Positions 62,501 to 64,000 of a stretch of DNA of 64,000 bases are shown in pieces; position 1 is the first letter of the stretch, and every line of letters begins with the position of its first letter. The notes below the pieces were generated by a model that saw nothing but the letters and a program-made list of their open reading frames with translations, made no database searches and was not told the origin of the DNA. This DNA is from Sphingomonas sediminicola. GTDB taxonomy: Bacteria > Pseudomonadota > Alphaproteobacteria > Sphingomonadales > Sphingomonadaceae. A program made the translations under genes and the position numbers. The stretch lies in assembly GCF_014489515.1 (NCBI RefSeq), contig NZ_CP060782.1:496001-560000 (forward strand), written 5' to 3'.

Positions 62501-64000
62501 ATGAGCGAGCGCATCCTCCGCTTCGGCCCATTCGAGCTTCGGCCCGAGCGCGGTCAGCTGCTGAACCGCGGCGCTCCGGTCGGGCTCGGCTCACGTGCAC
62601 TGGCAATCCTGACGCTCCTGGCCGAGCGCGCCGGCGAAATCGTCTCCGTGGGCGAGATCAACAGCCACGTCTGGCCAAACCTTTTCGTCCAGGACAATAA
62701 TCTGCGGGTGCACCTTACTGCGATCCGTCGCGCCTTTCGTGCGGCTGGCGCTAACGACGTGGAAATCATCAACGTGCCCGGGCGAGGGTACCGGTTACGC
62801 TCCGAGGTGACGATTGAAGGCGATTCCGGCGCCGACGCGGGAGCAGGCTCCGGGCTGCGTCCGATTCCCATTCCCCTACAGGTCAACCGCTTGATCGGTC
62901 GTGCAGACTGCGTGGCATCGGTGGTCGAAAGCGTCGGTCGAAACCGGCTGGTGACGGTCATAGGACCGGGCGGAATTGGGAAGACAAGCGTCGCCCTTGC
63001 GGGACTGCACGCCTTTCCTGCCGGCACCGCCACCTGCTTCGTTGATCTTGCCAACTGCGCCTCGGTCGAGCACGTTGCGACAGCAGTGGCGGCTGCCCTG
63101 CAGAGCCCGATGGGGAGCGACGCGACCCCGGCTGTATTGATCGAACATCTTCGCGACGCAGACCTGATCCTGCTCCTCGATAATTGCGAGCATCTCGTCG
63201 ACATCATCGCCCGGGTAGCCGAGACGGTGATTCAATCGTGTCCGCGGGTGAAGCTGCTTGCGACCAGCCGGGAGCCACTGCGAGTACCCGGAGAGGTGCT
63301 GCTCCATCTCCAGCCACTTCCTGTTCCCAGCCTGGCCGAAACGGCCGGTGCGATCTCCGAGAGCCCGGCGGTGAGGTTGTTCGTGGAACGCGCGCAAGCA
63401 AGCGCGGACATGTTCTCGATCACGGCGGACAATGCCGAGCATGTCGCGGCCGTCTGCCGATCGCTCGACGGCCTGCCGCTCGCCCTTGAATTGGCTGCGG
63501 CAGCCGTGCCGATGGTTGGCATCGATGAACTTTCAACGGGACTGACACAGCGACTTTCGCGAGTGGCCTTCGGTCGACGAACACTGGCTCGGCACGAGAC
63601 GCTCGACGCAATGCTCGACTGGAGCTTTGAGCTACTTTCCCCCGCTCAACGCGTGGTCTTATGTTCCCTTGGCAGCTTCCGCTCTTCCTTTGATTTGGCA
63701 GGCGCGGTGCAAGTCGCCGCTCTCGATGACTGTGGAGAGGAAGAGACTATCCAGGCGGTGCTGCAGCTCGCGGCGAAATCTCTGCTGGTCGTCGAGACGA
63801 CATCCTCAGGCGTGGCATATCGTCTGCTCGAGACCACCAAAGTTTACGCGCGCCGCAAACTCAGTGCTTCAGGCCAGTCGGAAATCGTCGCGCGCCGTCA
63901 TGCGGAATGGGTTCGCGGCTTGCTCGAACGTGCGCAGGACGACTGGTTGGTACTTGATCGTCCGGCTTGGTGGGGACGTTACGGGCAGGCGATCGATGAT
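62501..64000 (+). CDS. Winged-helix / NB-ARC-like ATPase transcriptional regulator, runs off the right edge
   Basis: 500 codons are visible without a stop. An OmpR-type Trans_reg_C winged helix (RFGPFELRPERGQLLNRG ... PNLFVQDNNLRVHLTAIRRA ... EIINVPGRGYRLRSE) occupies about 1-105. A STAND/NB-ARC-type NTPase follows, with Walker A TVIGPGGIGKTSVALA and Walker B DLILLLDNCEHLVD, plus LLATSREPLRVPGE and DGLPLALELAAA. TPR or similar repeats would follow off-window. ATG 62501 is chosen; GTG 62495 is possible. Divergent from the oxidase-exporter run, it is the obvious candidate regulator. Confidence 0.85.
   Translation, partial: MSERILRFGPFELRPERGQLLNRGAPVGLGSRALAILTLLAERAGEIVSVGEINSHVWPNLFVQDNNLRVHLTAIRRAFRAAGANDVEIINVPGRGYRLRSEVTIEGDSGADAGAGSGLRPIPIPLQVNRLIGRADCVASVVESVGRNRLVTVIGPGGIGKTSVALAGLHAFPAGTATCFVDLANCASVEHVATAVAAALQSPMGSDATPAVLIEHLRDADLILLLDNCEHLVDIIARVAETVIQSCPRVKLLATSREPLRVPGEVLLHLQPLPVPSLAETAGAISESPAVRLFVERAQASADMFSITADNAEHVAAVCRSLDGLPLALELAAAAVPMVGIDELSTGLTQRLSRVAFGRRTLARHETLDAMLDWSFELLSPAQRVVLCSLGSFRSSFDLAGAVQVAALDDCGEEETIQAVLQLAAKSLLVVETTSSGVAYRLLETTKVYARRKLSASGQSEIVARRHAEWVRGLLERAQDDWLVLDRPAWWGRYGQAIDD

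Noticed and set aside
1-64000. CRISPR arrays, insertion sequences, prophage or integrase genes
   Set aside because: No regularly spaced direct repeats and no transposase, integrase or phage structural motifs were seen.

Overview
The window is GC-rich, densely coded chromosomal DNA that most resembles an alphaproteobacterium of the order Sphingomonadales. The evidence is a PEPxxWA-CTERM protein, a block of NDUFA12, DUF2155 and aat genes, a complete Flp/Tad pilus locus of the CpaA-F type, and a short palindromic repeat family with the core TTTCGACCC. No integrase, transposase, phage gene or CRISPR array was seen.

Layout. 0-3.7 kb: OMF-EmrA-EmrB multidrug efflux genes and three small proteins. 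3.9-12.9 kb: small accessory genes (RidA, GNAT, a GntA-like heme N-oxygenase paired with a DUF1989 protein, a response regulator-histidine kinase fusion, a PHB-depolymerase-type esterase, a CheY-like regulator, several 40-60 aa proteins, a Wza-like export protein) with five palindromic repeats. 13.2-14.5 kb: rplJ-rplL. 14.6-22 kb: a metzincin-like secreted protein, a CopC-like lipoprotein, and four large polytopic membrane proteins in two convergent pairs. 22.4-35.7 kb: the Flp/Tad pilus locus (two tandem pilins, CpaB, CpaC, a lipoprotein, TadG-like, two TadE-like, CpaE, CpaF, TadB, TadC, two TPR proteins, CpaA). 35.7-36.9 kb: rplK-rplA. 37-40.7 kb: AAA+ ATPase, cupin, PilZ, membrane proteins and the PEP-CTERM protein. 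40.7-41.7 kb: tRNA-Trp, secE and nusG. 41.7-50.6 kb: ion channel, FAAL, RecX, double cold-shock protein, DUF192, NDUFA12, DUF2155 overlapping aat, arsC, glycine-zipper protein, L,D-transpeptidase and a TonB-like protein. 50.7-56.6 kb: accessory genes with six more repeats (ABC-F, DUF2306, AraC-type, double PilZ). 56.7-64 kb: a leftward run of alternative oxidase, HlyD-type protein, two ABC-2 permeases, a small membrane protein and an alpha/beta hydrolase, divergent from a winged-helix/NTPase regulator that runs off the right edge.

Two observations matter most for a reader. First, about 20 otherwise normal genes each break into two or more frames, nearly always at a short G or C run where one base appears to be missing. 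Restoring the bases gives full-length proteins, and one restored base at 46687-46690 repairs two overlapping genes on opposite strands. I therefore read these as sequencing or assembly deletions, not biology, and annotate the genes across them. Second, the usual secE-nusG-rplK-rplA-rplJ-rplL order is kept on the minus strand but is split by 3.9 kb and by 21.5 kb of other genes, the larger piece carrying the whole pilus locus.

The best candidate for an unusual system is the 56.7-62.4 kb locus. It couples a cyanide-insensitive type quinol oxidase to an apparent tripartite exporter that has no ATPase gene in view.
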